Source: UBA4421 sp002704225 (GTDB lineage: Bacteria; Pseudomonadota; Gammaproteobacteria; Pseudomonadales; Azotimanducaceae). From it: a DNA stretch of 64,000 nt. The stretch spans positions 84,838 through 148,837 of the forward strand of contig CACDWG010000005.1 in NCBI GenBank assembly GCA_902556425.1, written 5' to 3'. Shown here piece after piece: positions 9,199 to 18,146 of this stretch (position 1 is its first letter; every line of letters begins with the position of its first letter). A model generated the notes under the pieces. It was not told the DNA's origin. It did no database searches and saw only the letters and a program-made list of their open reading frames with translations. The translations under genes and the position numbers were made by a program.

Positions 9199-10347
9199 AT
9201 GGATACGCCTTTGACAGCTCAGGATCATGCTGACGCCATGACCGATTACGTGGCGGACGGCATCGCGCGCGCCAAAGCGCTGGGCAATCGCGGTCCTCTC
9301 ATGCTGGGATCGGATGGAAAACTGACCCCTGATATTCTCGAAGCGTTTAATCGCACAGGCTTCTATGTGTTTGAAAATGCTGTGGACTCTGCGGAGATTG
9401 GGCTGCTTCGTGCTGACATGGATTCCCTGCTGGATCGTGCACCGGTGGACAACGGTGCTACCCACGACCACCAGGGCCGACCGGCCTTTGGCCAAGAATT
9501 CGCAAAACCCATCTACTCACTCATTCGGCCTCTGGCCGATCCTTGGGGTGGCACCCAGGCGCTGAACGGTCGACACCCTACGAAAATGGCGCAACCCGTT
9601 GCCGACAACACGGCAAACAAAGTCGTCTTTTTGATGTTTGGTATGTGTCAGGCTATGCCCAGCGGTTTGCGCCTCTATGGCCACCCCGACTTGTTGGCCG
9701 CCGCCGCTTCCATTAATGGCGACGACTTCGTTCCGTATAACGACGCGACATTCATCAAACAACCCGGGCTGGGTGGCTCAGTTTCTTGGCACCAAGATGG
9801 GGTAACCCACTGGGACAATCCGGAATGGGATTCCGGCATCCACGGTTTTAACTTTCAGGTCCAGCTTTACGATACCTCTGCACGAAGCTGCCTCTGGGTG
9901 GTACCCGGCACCCACAAAGAGGGCAAAATCGATATCGCGGCCCGAGTGGCTAAAAACAACGGTTCCGAAAAACTGCCCGATGCCGTGCCGCTGTATTGCG
10001 ATGCCGGCGACGTCACCATTGTGAACAGACAGGCCTTGCATGGCTCGTTTGCCAATACGTCAGAAGATCTGAGAATTTCGCTGACTTTTGGCTTTCATCG
10101 CCGCCGTTCGGTGCTCGGCGCCGCCGGCGCCCTCAGCGAATCCGAATCGGTTCGGTACGACGAGGCCCGAATAGCGAAACGCTCGGAAGTGGTGGCGGTG
10201 GCCATCGACGCCAGAGCCCAGTTCTATCCTGATCAGCCGCGCTTCCATTATCAGCCCATGGCAGGCCAAGAGCAGGATCTGCAATTCAACGACGCTAACT
10301 GGCAGCGGGTCATTAAGGACTACAATCTCAACGACCTATCGATTTAG
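9199..10347 (+). CDS. Phytanoyl-CoA dioxygenase family protein
   Basis: A 382-residue Fe(II)/2-oxoglutarate dioxygenase of the PhyH family. The metal triad is visible as H198xD200 (SWHQDGVTHW) and His281 (QALHGSFANTS), with Arg292 in place to bind 2-oxoglutarate. The fold starts near residue 45 (LEAFNRTGFYVFENAV) after a helical N-terminal extension. Family members hydroxylate fatty acyl-CoAs, amino acids, ectoine or small natural products, and this one carries nothing that fixes the substrate. It ends in front of a strong bidirectional terminator. Confidence 0.88.
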   Translation: MDTPLTAQDHADAMTDYVADGIARAKALGNRGPLMLGSDGKLTPDILEAFNRTGFYVFENAVDSAEIGLLRADMDSLLDRAPVDNGATHDHQGRPAFGQEFAKPIYSLIRPLADPWGGTQALNGRHPTKMAQPVADNTANKVVFLMFGMCQAMPSGLRLYGHPDLLAAAASINGDDFVPYNDATFIKQPGLGGSVSWHQDGVTHWDNPEWDSGIHGFNFQVQLYDTSARSCLWVVPGTHKEGKIDIAARVAKNNGSEKLPDAVPLYCDAGDVTIVNRQALHGSFANTSEDLRISLTFGFHRRRSVLGAAGALSESESVRYDEARIAKRSEVVAVAIDARAQFYPDQPRFHYQPMAGQEQDLQFNDANWQRVIKDYNLNDLSI

Positions 10348-10380
10348 AGGGTTGTCTTGTAAATGATCGCGCATAAAAAA

Positions 10381-10413
10381 ACCGCTGCCGACCCAAGCCG
10401 ACAGCGGTCTTTT
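10381..10413. terminator. Bidirectional intrinsic terminator
   Basis: ACCGCTG (10381-10387) pairs with CAGCGGT (10402-10408), with further pairing around CCGAC inside, flanked by AAAAAA before (10375-10380) and TTTTT after (10409-10413). It therefore reads as an intrinsic terminator on both strands and separates the convergent dioxygenase and aldehyde dehydrogenase genes. Confidence 0.85.
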
Positions 10414-10444
10414 TGATTCCTCGCCTTCGCTAGCGCATCACCTT

Positions 10445-11851
10445 CTAGCCCTTGGCCATATTGATGATCTTCTGCTGAGTAAACTCCAACAAACCTTCTT
10501 GGCCTAGCTCGTTACCCAAGCCAGACATCTTCGCGCCACCGAAGGGAATGGTCGGATCCAGTTCCGCGTGCTTGTTGATCCATACCGTGCCGGCGTCCAT
10601 TTGTTCTGCCAGCGCGTAGGCACGCTCTGGGTTCGCTGACCATACAGAGCCGCCGAGCCCCCAAGGAGAGGAATTTGCACGGGCTACCGCCTCGCTTTCA
10701 TCCGCAAAGCTCATAACAGGAAGCACCGGGCCAAACTGCTCTTCATCGACCAAACGCGAGCCTTCCTTGATGTCACGAACGATGGTCGGACGAATGAAGT
10801 AGCCGGGCTTGTCCGGAAACTCACCACCGGCAATCACATTACCTTCTTGCTTGGCGTCTTCGATCAACGCCTTAACCTTGTCGTACTGCATCTTGTTGTT
10901 CAGCGGCCCGAGCTTCGTGCCCTGCTCAGAACCGTCACCGATGATGGTGTCATTGGCGATGGTCGCCAACTCGTCACACACTTCGTCATAAATGTTCTCA
11001 TGAACATAGAGTCGCTTCATGGCGATGCAGACCTGACCGCTGTTTTGGAACGCACTATCGAAGAGCTTCTGAGCTGCTTCCTTGGGGTTCACATCATCCA
11101 GTACGATGCCCGCATCGTTGCCGCCAAGCTCCAACGTAATACGCTTGAGCAGTCCCGCCGCGCCAGCCATCACCTTGGCGCCCGTCTCGGTAGAACCCGT
11201 GAAGGAGATTTTACGAACGTCGGGGTGAGCGGTCATCGGCGCACCCAAATCATTGGCGTCGGTAATAAAGTTAATAACACCAGCGGGCACGATATCACTG
11301 ATGAGTTCCGCAAGACGCAAGGTGCTTAACGGCGTCGTTGGTGCCGGCTTGATCACAAGCGTGTTACCCGCAATCAATGCTGGCGGCAACTTGAACGCCA
11401 TCAGAAGCAGGGGAAAGTTCCAAGGCACGATCGCACCAATAACCCCCAGCGGATTCCGGTGAACTTCAACCCGTCGAGCGTCGCTGTCCTCTAGCACCTC
11501 CACCGGCAAATCCAAGGAGGTGAAGTAACGGCAAAACGCCGCCATTCCATAGACTTCTACCGTGGCAGCTTCCAGCGGCTTGCCCTGTTCCTTGGTCAGC
11601 AATTGCACCAGTTCCGTCGCATTCGCTTCGATCACATCAGCGATTTTCAAGACAAGGGCTTTACGCTCGTCGACATCGGTCTTCGACCAAGCAGGAAAGG
11701 CTGCCTTGGCCGCAGCGACTGCCGCGTTCAGCTGGTCTTCAGAAGCCCGAGGGCAGTCTGCGAGTACTTCTTCTGTGGCTGGATTGAGAACATCCATAGA
11801 CAAATCGCCGTCTACCATTTCCCCATTGATCAATAATTTGTATGCACCCAT
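10445..11851 (-). CDS. Aldehyde dehydrogenase family protein
   Basis: A 468-residue NAD(P)-dependent aldehyde dehydrogenase. Visible landmarks are PWNFPLLL (residues 143-150, cofactor and substrate channel), FTGSTETG (218-224), the general base Glu241 in LELGGND, the catalytic Cys275 in NSGQVC, and the C-terminal PFGGAKMSGLG motif. Length is slightly short for the family but complete. The start has GAGAGGAAACCACG upstream. It oxidises an aldehyde to the acid in the cytoplasm; the substrate is not evident. It stands alone between a terminator and the sulfite dehydrogenase pair. Confidence 0.93.
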   Translation of the reverse strand: MGAYKLLINGEMVDGDLSMDVLNPATEEVLADCPRASEDQLNAAVAAAKAAFPAWSKTDVDERKALVLKIADVIEANATELVQLLTKEQGKPLEAATVEVYGMAAFCRYFTSLDLPVEVLEDSDARRVEVHRNPLGVIGAIVPWNFPLLLMAFKLPPALIAGNTLVIKPAPTTPLSTLRLAELISDIVPAGVINFITDANDLGAPMTAHPDVRKISFTGSTETGAKVMAGAAGLLKRITLELGGNDAGIVLDDVNPKEAAQKLFDSAFQNSGQVCIAMKRLYVHENIYDEVCDELATIANDTIIGDGSEQGTKLGPLNNKMQYDKVKALIEDAKQEGNVIAGGEFPDKPGYFIRPTIVRDIKEGSRLVDEEQFGPVLPVMSFADESEAVARANSSPWGLGGSVWSANPERAYALAEQMDAGTVWINKHAELDPTIPFGGAKMSGLGNELGQEGLLEFTQQKIINMAKG

Positions 11852-11952
11852 CGTGGTTTCCTCTCTGTTTCAATTTTGGTGTTCACCGTATTTCCCATGG
11901 CCTGATCCTAGGGAAATTTCCCGTCTGTTCCTATCCTTAATTGTGTCGCGAT

Positions 11953-12459
11953 CTAGCGCAGTGGTGATTGGACGAACCCGTCCCGGTTCGGCATCTCCAC
12001 TTCAACCAGCGTCTGTGCCGACAGTTCAGCATCCAAGGCCAACAAACCGTTGAGATGCAAAACGTAGGCTGTCACCGCATAAACGTCAGGATCGCTCAGT
12101 GTTTTTTCGTTGCCGTAGGGCATGGCACGCTTTACGTAATCAAACAGCGTGGTGGCATAGGGCCAATAACTGCCAACGGTTTTCAATGCAGATGACGTCG
12201 TCAGCGTACCCGCACCACCGACAAGCGCGTTACCCCGCAGCTTTCCCTCAGCGCCGTGACAAGCCGCGCACTGAGTGAGATATATCATTCTTCCAGTCTC
12301 AGCTGTGCCGGTGCCCGGCGGCAATCCGCTGCCATCGCTGGCAGCCACGGACTCGTAACCCTCCGGCGCGTCAATGCCCAACGCGGGCCGAAGATCGTGT
12401 CCCATTTGGGCCTCAGCCAAGGTTGCGAGGCTGAGCAAACACAGTACAAGGCTACGCAT
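11953..12459 (-). CDS. Class I cytochrome c, SoxD/SorB-like electron acceptor
   Basis: A secreted c-type cytochrome of 168 residues. A signal peptide (MRSLVLCLLSLATLAEA) precedes one haem site CAACH (Cys64, Cys67, His68), and the likely axial Met is in AMPYG (Met113). Two ATGs are possible (12465 and 12459); the second has AAGGA at better spacing. The gene overlaps the 3' end of the molybdoenzyme gene by 8 bp, so the two are translated together, and the protein should take electrons from that enzyme in the periplasm. Confidence 0.88.
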   Translation of the reverse strand: MRSLVLCLLSLATLAEAQMGHDLRPALGIDAPEGYESVAASDGSGLPPGTGTAETGRMIYLTQCAACHGAEGKLRGNALVGGAGTLTTSSALKTVGSYWPYATTLFDYVKRAMPYGNEKTLSDPDVYAVTAYVLHLNGLLALDAELSAQTLVEVEMPNRDGFVQSPLR

Positions 12460-13723
12460 AAACATTCCTTACGGAACCGTTCGCGTTGACCTGCCAACTT
12501 TGAATGCCGTTGAAGTGGTAGCTGAACCCCGGAGCCACATTGGCCAACCCCGATGCTCGGGTGGGCTGGACGTTTCCCGCGCTATCAACGGCCCGGCTCT
12601 GTAATACCGCAGGCTGGCCTTGCCAACGCCAAGGGATACGAAATCGCACCGCTCTCATTGGGCCCGGTTCAGACTGCAGCATCGCTTCCGCCCAAGAGCG
12701 GCCTCCATCAGCGCTGACCTCAACCCGGCGAATACTGCCATTCCCAGACCACGCTAAGCCCGAGATCTCATAGACACCCTGCCGGCCAAGTCTCATTTTG
12801 CCTGACGGAGAGGTAATCACTGATTTGGCTTGCATGCGCAGCGAAAACTGGGCCGCTTTTCCATCTAACGTCAGGTCCGTGTACTTACTGGTTTCTTCCC
12901 GGGTTTGAGCCGGCTGATCAAGCAGCTTCAAGCTGCGCAGCCATTTAACGCTCAAATTACCCTCGCAACCCGGCACTAACAGGCGCATAGGAAAACCCTG
13001 AGAACGCCTCAACGGCTCTCCATTTTGATACAAAGCGATCATCGCATCGTTTAATGCAAGCGACAGTGGCACGCTACGATTCATGCCCGCCGCGTCTGCA
13101 CCTTCCGCGATTACCCACTGGGCTGAAGCGTCTACTCCGGCTTCATCCAGCAAAAAATGCAAGGGCACTCCCGTCCACTCGGCGCTGGAAATCAATCCGT
13201 GGAGACCGCCTGCTGTCTCGTCCAGCGCCCCAGCAAGCGTGTTGCGATAGCTGTTGCCCGAACACTCCAAGAACAGCACTCGGCTTTGCATGGGATAGCG
13301 CAGCAACGCGTCATAATCGAAGGTTAGCGGCCGAGCAACCAGGCCGTGAACGGTGAGTTTGTGGCTCACAGGATCAATCTCAGGAATGCCGCTGTGATGG
13401 CGTTCAAAGTGCAGGCCATTCGGAGTAATGGTGCCGTTGAGCAGTTGCAGCGGCGTCGATGACGCCCCGGCTTGGCGTCCCATGGGGTGCACCGAAATTT
13501 GCTCACGCTGCAGCGAGGCCATGCTCGGGCGATCACCGTATACCGATGGAGGCGCGCCGGAGCCACTGCGCCACGGTTCTTGATCAATCGACTCCTGCGC
13601 TAACAGTGGCGTCATTACTGCCGCAGCCGCGGTGCCCGCGCCCAGCTGCAGCCAATGACGACGACTCAACAAACCGTTGCCTGCGGTGTCGTCGCCATGT
13701 GGTTCGTCTTCTAGTTGGTGCAT
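12452..13723 (-). CDS. Sulfite/sulfane dehydrogenase molybdopterin subunit (SoxC-like)
   Basis: A 423-residue molybdenum enzyme of the sulfite oxidase family. A Tat-type signal with twin Arg (LLSRRHWLQLGAG, residues 18-30) directs the folded protein to the periplasm. The molybdenum-ligating Cys154 lies in LFLECSGN. The Mo-co dimerisation domain fills the last 130 residues (GLAWSGNGSIRRVEVSADGG). The start has GGGAGGATAG upstream. It pairs with a cytochrome c gene as in soxCD or sorAB. Neither soxXYZAB nor other sulfur genes are nearby, so stand-alone sulfite oxidation is more likely than full thiosulfate oxidation (inference). Confidence 0.88.
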   Translation of the reverse strand: MHQLEDEPHGDDTAGNGLLSRRHWLQLGAGTAAAAVMTPLLAQESIDQEPWRSGSGAPPSVYGDRPSMASLQREQISVHPMGRQAGASSTPLQLLNGTITPNGLHFERHHSGIPEIDPVSHKLTVHGLVARPLTFDYDALLRYPMQSRVLFLECSGNSYRNTLAGALDETAGGLHGLISSAEWTGVPLHFLLDEAGVDASAQWVIAEGADAAGMNRSVPLSLALNDAMIALYQNGEPLRRSQGFPMRLLVPGCEGNLSVKWLRSLKLLDQPAQTREETSKYTDLTLDGKAAQFSLRMQAKSVITSPSGKMRLGRQGVYEISGLAWSGNGSIRRVEVSADGGRSWAEAMLQSEPGPMRAVRFRIPWRWQGQPAVLQSRAVDSAGNVQPTRASGLANVAPGFSYHFNGIQSWQVNANGSVRNVYA

Positions 13724-13921
13724 CTATCCTCCCGCTCTCCACTGATGATCCTAGCGCATCAACGGCTGCGCCCGAAAGCGGCTTCCTGCGTCAACCAAAA
13801 CCCAACGAAATGCGTACTGGCGCACAAAATCGAATCCGCGTCAGACCGTCGCAATTGTTTTTTTCGGTGGAATACGCAGGCTGTTGGTTCATCGTCACGC
13901 CAGTCAAAAAAACATCGCCGT

Positions 13922-14326
13922 ATGCTGAAGAAAACCAACAGAACACTGTTCGCCGCACTGATCACACTGTCTCTTATTGGGCAGGGTGCGACTGCGATCG
14001 CTAGCGGGTGCTCTGCAGGGCATGCGGCCTCAGCGGATACGGTCACTGGTGCGACACCTGATGCTGTCCACGCGACACACGACCACACCACCGTCATAAA
14101 CCACCGGGGAAAATCCGTTTCGCCTGCAAGCGCAGGGTCTCTCGCAGACTGTTGCACCAACCTACTGTGTTTTCTGGACAACTGTGCAACGTCTGCGTCA
14201 CTGAGCATCGTCGCAACCCTGTTACCGGAACCCTTTGATGACTCCAGCATTCTCAGCCCGGCATACGTAAGTTCTGATCTCAGTTCAGCTTCTGCCGCGC
14301 TCTTTCGACCACCGATTCGCCTCTAA
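13922..14326 (+). CDS. Small secreted Cys/His-rich protein at the head of a cus-like operon
   Basis: A 134-residue protein with an N-terminal signal segment (KKTNRTLFAALITLSLIGQG) followed by a His cluster (HATHDHTT) and a Cys group DCCTNLLCFLDNC. Such small Cys/His-rich secreted proteins often precede CusCBA/Czc-type metal efflux genes, and here a TolC-like gene follows after 124 bp, so periplasmic metal binding or sensing is plausible. I do not recognise a named family. The frame is open upstream to 13715, but that part lacks coding character. The downstream pump is destroyed, so the protein may have lost its partner. Confidence 0.6.
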   Translation: MLKKTNRTLFAALITLSLIGQGATAIASGCSAGHAASADTVTGATPDAVHATHDHTTVINHRGKSVSPASAGSLADCCTNLLCFLDNCATSASLSIVATLLPEPFDDSSILSPAYVSSDLSSASAALFRPPIRL

Positions 14327-14450
14327 GACGGGGCAAGTGCGTCTGACATTCAGACCACATCTCCTTGGATCATTGGTGGGGCCTAACACTCCCCAATAAA
14401 CGCGCCTCGCGCGCAACCCTCCTTTGGAATCACAAAAGGGAGTCATAGCA

Positions 14451-15412
14451 ATGTGTATTAAACACTTACGATATGCGGGCATCTTCGCCCTGCTGATGGG
14501 GGGTTCTGCCTTCTCACAGGCAGAGACCCCGCTAACATTAGATCACGCGGTATCGCTGGCTCAATCAGCCGACCCTTGGCTGGACAGGAGCCGACACAGA
14601 CAAAAAGCGGCGACAGCCCAAAGCATTGCCGCGGGGGCGCTTCCGGATCCCGTCGTGTCCCTGAACATCGCCAATCTGCCATTGGACAGCTTCGATTTTG
14701 GACAGGAGCCAATGACCCAGTTAAAGGTACAGGCTAGTCAAACCTTCCCCCGTGGTGACACGCGAAAATTGAAACGTCGCCGATTACATGAGCAAGGCGA
14801 GCAACAACCGTTGATGCGAAAAGACCGCCTAGCGAACGTCGACGTGACGGTTTCCCAGCTCTGGCTGGAGGCTTTCAGGCATCGAGAGACCATACGACTC
14901 ATCAAGGGCGACCGAGCGCTTTTTGAACACCTTGTTGACATCGCAGAGTCGAACTACACCAGCGGGGTTGTTAGAACCCAGCAGCATGACCTCGTCCGCG
15001 CGCAACTTGAGCTGACTCGGCTCGAAGATCGGCTGGTGTTAGCCCAACAGCAGCAAGAGGCGACCTTGGCGGCATTGAGCGAGTGGCTCCCCAATATGGC
15101 ACCACAGGCCATTTCTCTCAGCGAAATACTGCCGACAATGACAGACGACCAGCACGTGCAAGCGCTTGGTGGTCTCTCAAAAATCCTGCTTTCACACCCA
15201 AAAATCAAAACGATTGACCAACAGCTTGCGATGACCCGAACCGGCATCGAATTGGCAAGGCAACAGCACAAACCTCAGTGGAAATTGAACACCGGTTACG
15301 GCTATCGCGATGACGACCCGTTGGGCAATGACCGGAGCGATTTTTTCTCACTGGGCGTGGGTTTTGATGTCCCTCTTTTCCCAGCGCACCGACAGGATCA
15401 GAAAGTTCGGTC
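14451..15412 (+). pseudogene. Truncated TolC-family outer membrane efflux protein (CusC/CzcC-like)
   Basis: A signal peptide (MCIKHLRYAGIFALLMGGSA) is followed by TolC-type helical repeats (LTLDHAVSLAQ, SLGVGFDVPLF). The start ATG has GGGAG upstream. After about residue 320 (PLFPAHRQDQKV, near 15400-15412) the homologous sequence stops and the frame runs on to a stop at 15497 through out-of-frame CusA sequence. About a quarter of the outer membrane protein is therefore missing. It would normally form the trunk of an RND metal efflux complex. Best explained as the left side of an internal operon deletion. Confidence 0.75.
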
Positions 15413-15997
15413 GGCGAGGAGCTGGAGTTGCCTCCTGGCTATTCGATCAGCTGGTCTGGACAGTACGAATACATGTTACGCGCCAAAGAAAAACTGACCT
15501 ATCTAGTACCCTTCACCCTGCTGATTATCGCCTTACTGCTGTTTCTGAATTTCCAAAGGTTTGCCGAAATTGCAGTCTTGCTGTGCACCCTACCCTTGGC
15601 CCTTGTCGGCAGCGTCTGCCTGATTTACTGGCAGGACTACCATTTCTCAATCGCGGTAGGCGTGGGGTTTATCGCACTCGCCGGTGTCGCGGTTGAAACC
15701 AGCGTGATCATGTTGGTCTACTTAAATCAAAGTTGGCAGCAGGCATCGGATACACGACAGGGTTTAACCGATGATGGACTGAAAGATTCCATCGTCGCTG
15801 GTGCAGGGCTTCGTGTGCGCCCTGTTTTGATGACCGCCTGTGCCACCATCGCGGGCCTGATACCCATCTTGATGGGTTCGGGTACTGGTTCGGAAGTCAT
15901 GAGTCGTTTGGCTACCCCCATGGTCGGGGGGATGATCAGCGCCGTTCTATCGACCTTGCTGATTCTGCCGGCGGTTTATTACCTGTGGAGACGATAG
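15410..15997 (+). pseudogene. C-terminal remnant of a CusA/CzcA heavy-metal RND pump
   Basis: In a frame different from the TolC-like gene, recognisable CusA-type sequence begins at VGEELELPPGYSISWSGQ and runs to the natural end (LLILPAVYYLWRR). It holds about 195 of the roughly 1040 residues of such pumps: the last five membrane helices, including GTGSEVMSRLATPMVGGM. No start codon with a convincing ribosome site exists (a TTG at 15428 is the first possible one). The periplasmic adaptor gene (cusB) and about 850 residues of the pump are absent. It cannot make a working transporter. Confidence 0.8.
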
Positions 15998-16022
15998 GTG
16001 CGAACCGCGCTCAACCCAGCCA

Positions 16023-16496
16023 CTACTCGTCGCGGGATCGGTCAAGCGGGTCACTGCTCTCCGCCTCGTCGCGCTCTTGGTTCAGCTTATCTTGGCTCAG
16101 CTTGTCTTTAAGGCTCATCAAATACGCTGCTCCACTCAAAATAAGTACTGCGCCGGCCTCGGCAATCAGCGTCAGCGCCTCCATATCCTTACTCTGCATA
16201 ATGATCAGGCGGCATAGAGCGGTAATGGCGATGATAATCGGCAGGGTCACTGGTATGCGGTTGGTGGAGTAGAAGGCGCCGATCATGCCGATGATCTCGA
16301 CGTAGATGAACAACAGAAACAGATCAGCCAGAGTAATTACCCCAACCTCAAACATGCCCCAAATGTATTGCCCACTGGCAATCACCGACAGTAAGCCAAT
16401 AATGGCCAAAAGCACTTTTTCCGATGCAATCGTGGTCCAGTGCAATCTGCGGTTGAGGCGATTGCGCTCAAAAATACGATCAAGAATCTCTTTCAT
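16023..16496 (-). CDS. PsiE-family (phosphate-starvation-inducible) membrane protein
   Basis: A 157-residue protein with four membrane helices (roughly residues 27-45, 50-70, 79-97 and 108-128) and a charged C-terminal tail ending DPLDRSRDE. The pattern TLADLFLLFIYVEIIGM followed by NRIPVTLPIIIAITALCRLI is typical of PsiE-family inner membrane proteins. In E. coli PsiE is induced by phosphate starvation, but its biochemical role is unknown. The start is preceded by GGAG. It lies between the cus remnant and the acyl-CoA ligase gene. Confidence 0.8.
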   Translation of the reverse strand: MKEILDRIFERNRLNRRLHWTTIASEKVLLAIIGLLSVIASGQYIWGMFEVGVITLADLFLLFIYVEIIGMIGAFYSTNRIPVTLPIIIAITALCRLIIMQSKDMEALTLIAEAGAVLILSGAAYLMSLKDKLSQDKLNQERDEAESSDPLDRSRDE

Positions 16497-16553
16497 ACCC
16501 GACTTCTCCTTCCCTCGTTCGAGTTAGCTCGGAAACATCGCCGTCGGCCTCGG

Positions 16554-18071
16554 TCAATTGACTGCTCGATCAGCACCCTCCCAGAAAGGCGCGCGCAGCT
16601 CGCGTTTCAGCACCTTGCCGGGCCCGGACTTCGGCAAGGGTTCATGCTGTATATCAATTCCCTTAGGCACCTTGTAGCCACCAATGTGCTCGCGACAAAA
16701 AGCAATCAGTTCCGCAGGATCAACTGACGGGCTCTCCGGTCGAGGCACCACAACCGCGTGTACGGCTTCGCCCCACTTGTCATCGGGTACGCCAAATACC
16801 GCCGCTTCAAGAATCGCCGGATGGCGATACAAAATATCTTCAACTTCTGTGGAATAGACGTTTTCACCACCGCTCACGATCATATCTTTGGAGCGGTCTA
16901 CCAGAAACAGATACCCCTCCGCGTCCAGGTACCCCAGATCGCCGGTCCAGTAACCGCCATGCTTGAGCACCGCCGCAGTCTGCTCGGGCTTGTTCCAGTA
17001 ACCCTTCATGATGTTGGTACCGCTCACCACCACTTCGCCGACTTCGCCTTTTGGCAATTCGTTACCGTCTGCATCACGCACCGTAATGTTGCAGCCTACA
17101 ACCGCTCGGCCACAGCTTCTGGCAAGAACATTGTCCATCAACGTTTCTTCGTGGCCCAACAAGGTTGCCAAGGGTGAGGTTTCTGTAGCCCCGTAAACCT
17201 CAATCATCTGAGCCGATGGAAACGCCGAGCTGGCACGACGAATCACTTCCGTGGCGATGGGTGAACCGCCATGGGTCAGCACTTGCAAGCTACTGGTATC
17301 ACGCGGATTCGCATGCTGCTCTTCCGCCATGGCTGCCAGCATGGAGGGCACACCAAGGGTGATATTGATACGGTGTTTCTCGATCAGATCCAGCACGGCA
17401 GCGGGATCAAATGTGCCCAAGGGTACTTGCAGAGAGCCCTGCCATATCGCCGCAAGAATGCCGTTGGAACCCGCGGCATGAAACATCGGGGCCATGACCA
17501 AGGTGCGATCATTTTCTGTTTGGGGCACCGAGGCCAACCAGTTCAGTGCGTTCGCGATCAAATTTCGATGCGTCAGCATCACGCCCTTACTGGCACCGGT
17601 CGTGCCGCCGGTATAAAACAGTCCAGCCAAATCGGTTTCGGCAAGGCCCTCGCCCAATAGCGCGGGCTCCGCCTCAGCCAACATCATCTCGTAACGATCA
17701 GACAGCGAAATAACGTGTTCGACCACATCAGCCAGTTCGCCCAAATCGGCGCGATCGGTAATCAGAATATTGGCGCCAGAATCTTTGAGTGCGTAGACCA
17801 GTTCCGGCATCGCATGCCGGGTGTTCAGCGGGACAACAACCATGCCACCGGCGGGTATGCCCAAATACGCCTCAAAATACTGAAAACCGTTATTCGCCAG
17901 AATCGCAACCCGAGAGCCGGATTCGGCTCCCAAATGTCGCAACGCTCCCACTAACAAGGAACAACGATGAGCCAGCTCTTCGTAAGTCACCTCACGGTCA
18001 CCGTCAATAAGTGCTAGGCCTTGAGGCCTGATCTGCAAGGCCCGCTTTAAAGGATCAACCAGTGTATGCAT
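16554..18071 (-). CDS. AMP-dependent acyl-CoA synthetase/ligase
   Basis: A 505-residue ANL-family ligase: phosphate-binding P-loop FYTGGTTGASKGV (around residues 149-161), the YGATETSP motif, the YWTGDLGYLD hinge region and the C-terminal Lys-containing GPGKVLKRELR. It activates a carboxylic acid to the acyl-adenylate and then to the CoA thioester in the cytoplasm. The start has GGAGAGAG upstream. It is transcribed with the class III CoA transferase located 75 bp upstream, which together suggests uptake of a carboxylic acid into a CoA-linked catabolic route. Substrate not determinable. Confidence 0.92.
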   Translation of the reverse strand: MHTLVDPLKRALQIRPQGLALIDGDREVTYEELAHRCSLLVGALRHLGAESGSRVAILANNGFQYFEAYLGIPAGGMVVVPLNTRHAMPELVYALKDSGANILITDRADLGELADVVEHVISLSDRYEMMLAEAEPALLGEGLAETDLAGLFYTGGTTGASKGVMLTHRNLIANALNWLASVPQTENDRTLVMAPMFHAAGSNGILAAIWQGSLQVPLGTFDPAAVLDLIEKHRINITLGVPSMLAAMAEEQHANPRDTSSLQVLTHGGSPIATEVIRRASSAFPSAQMIEVYGATETSPLATLLGHEETLMDNVLARSCGRAVVGCNITVRDADGNELPKGEVGEVVVSGTNIMKGYWNKPEQTAAVLKHGGYWTGDLGYLDAEGYLFLVDRSKDMIVSGGENVYSTEVEDILYRHPAILEAAVFGVPDDKWGEAVHAVVVPRPESPSVDPAELIAFCREHIGGYKVPKGIDIQHEPLPKSGPGKVLKRELRAPFWEGADRAVN

Positions 18072-18146
18072 CGACTTCTCTCTCCAACAATGTCCTAAAG
18101 CTAAAGCATTTTAGAGTGCTCGACCATAGGCCAGACAACCGTGCAA

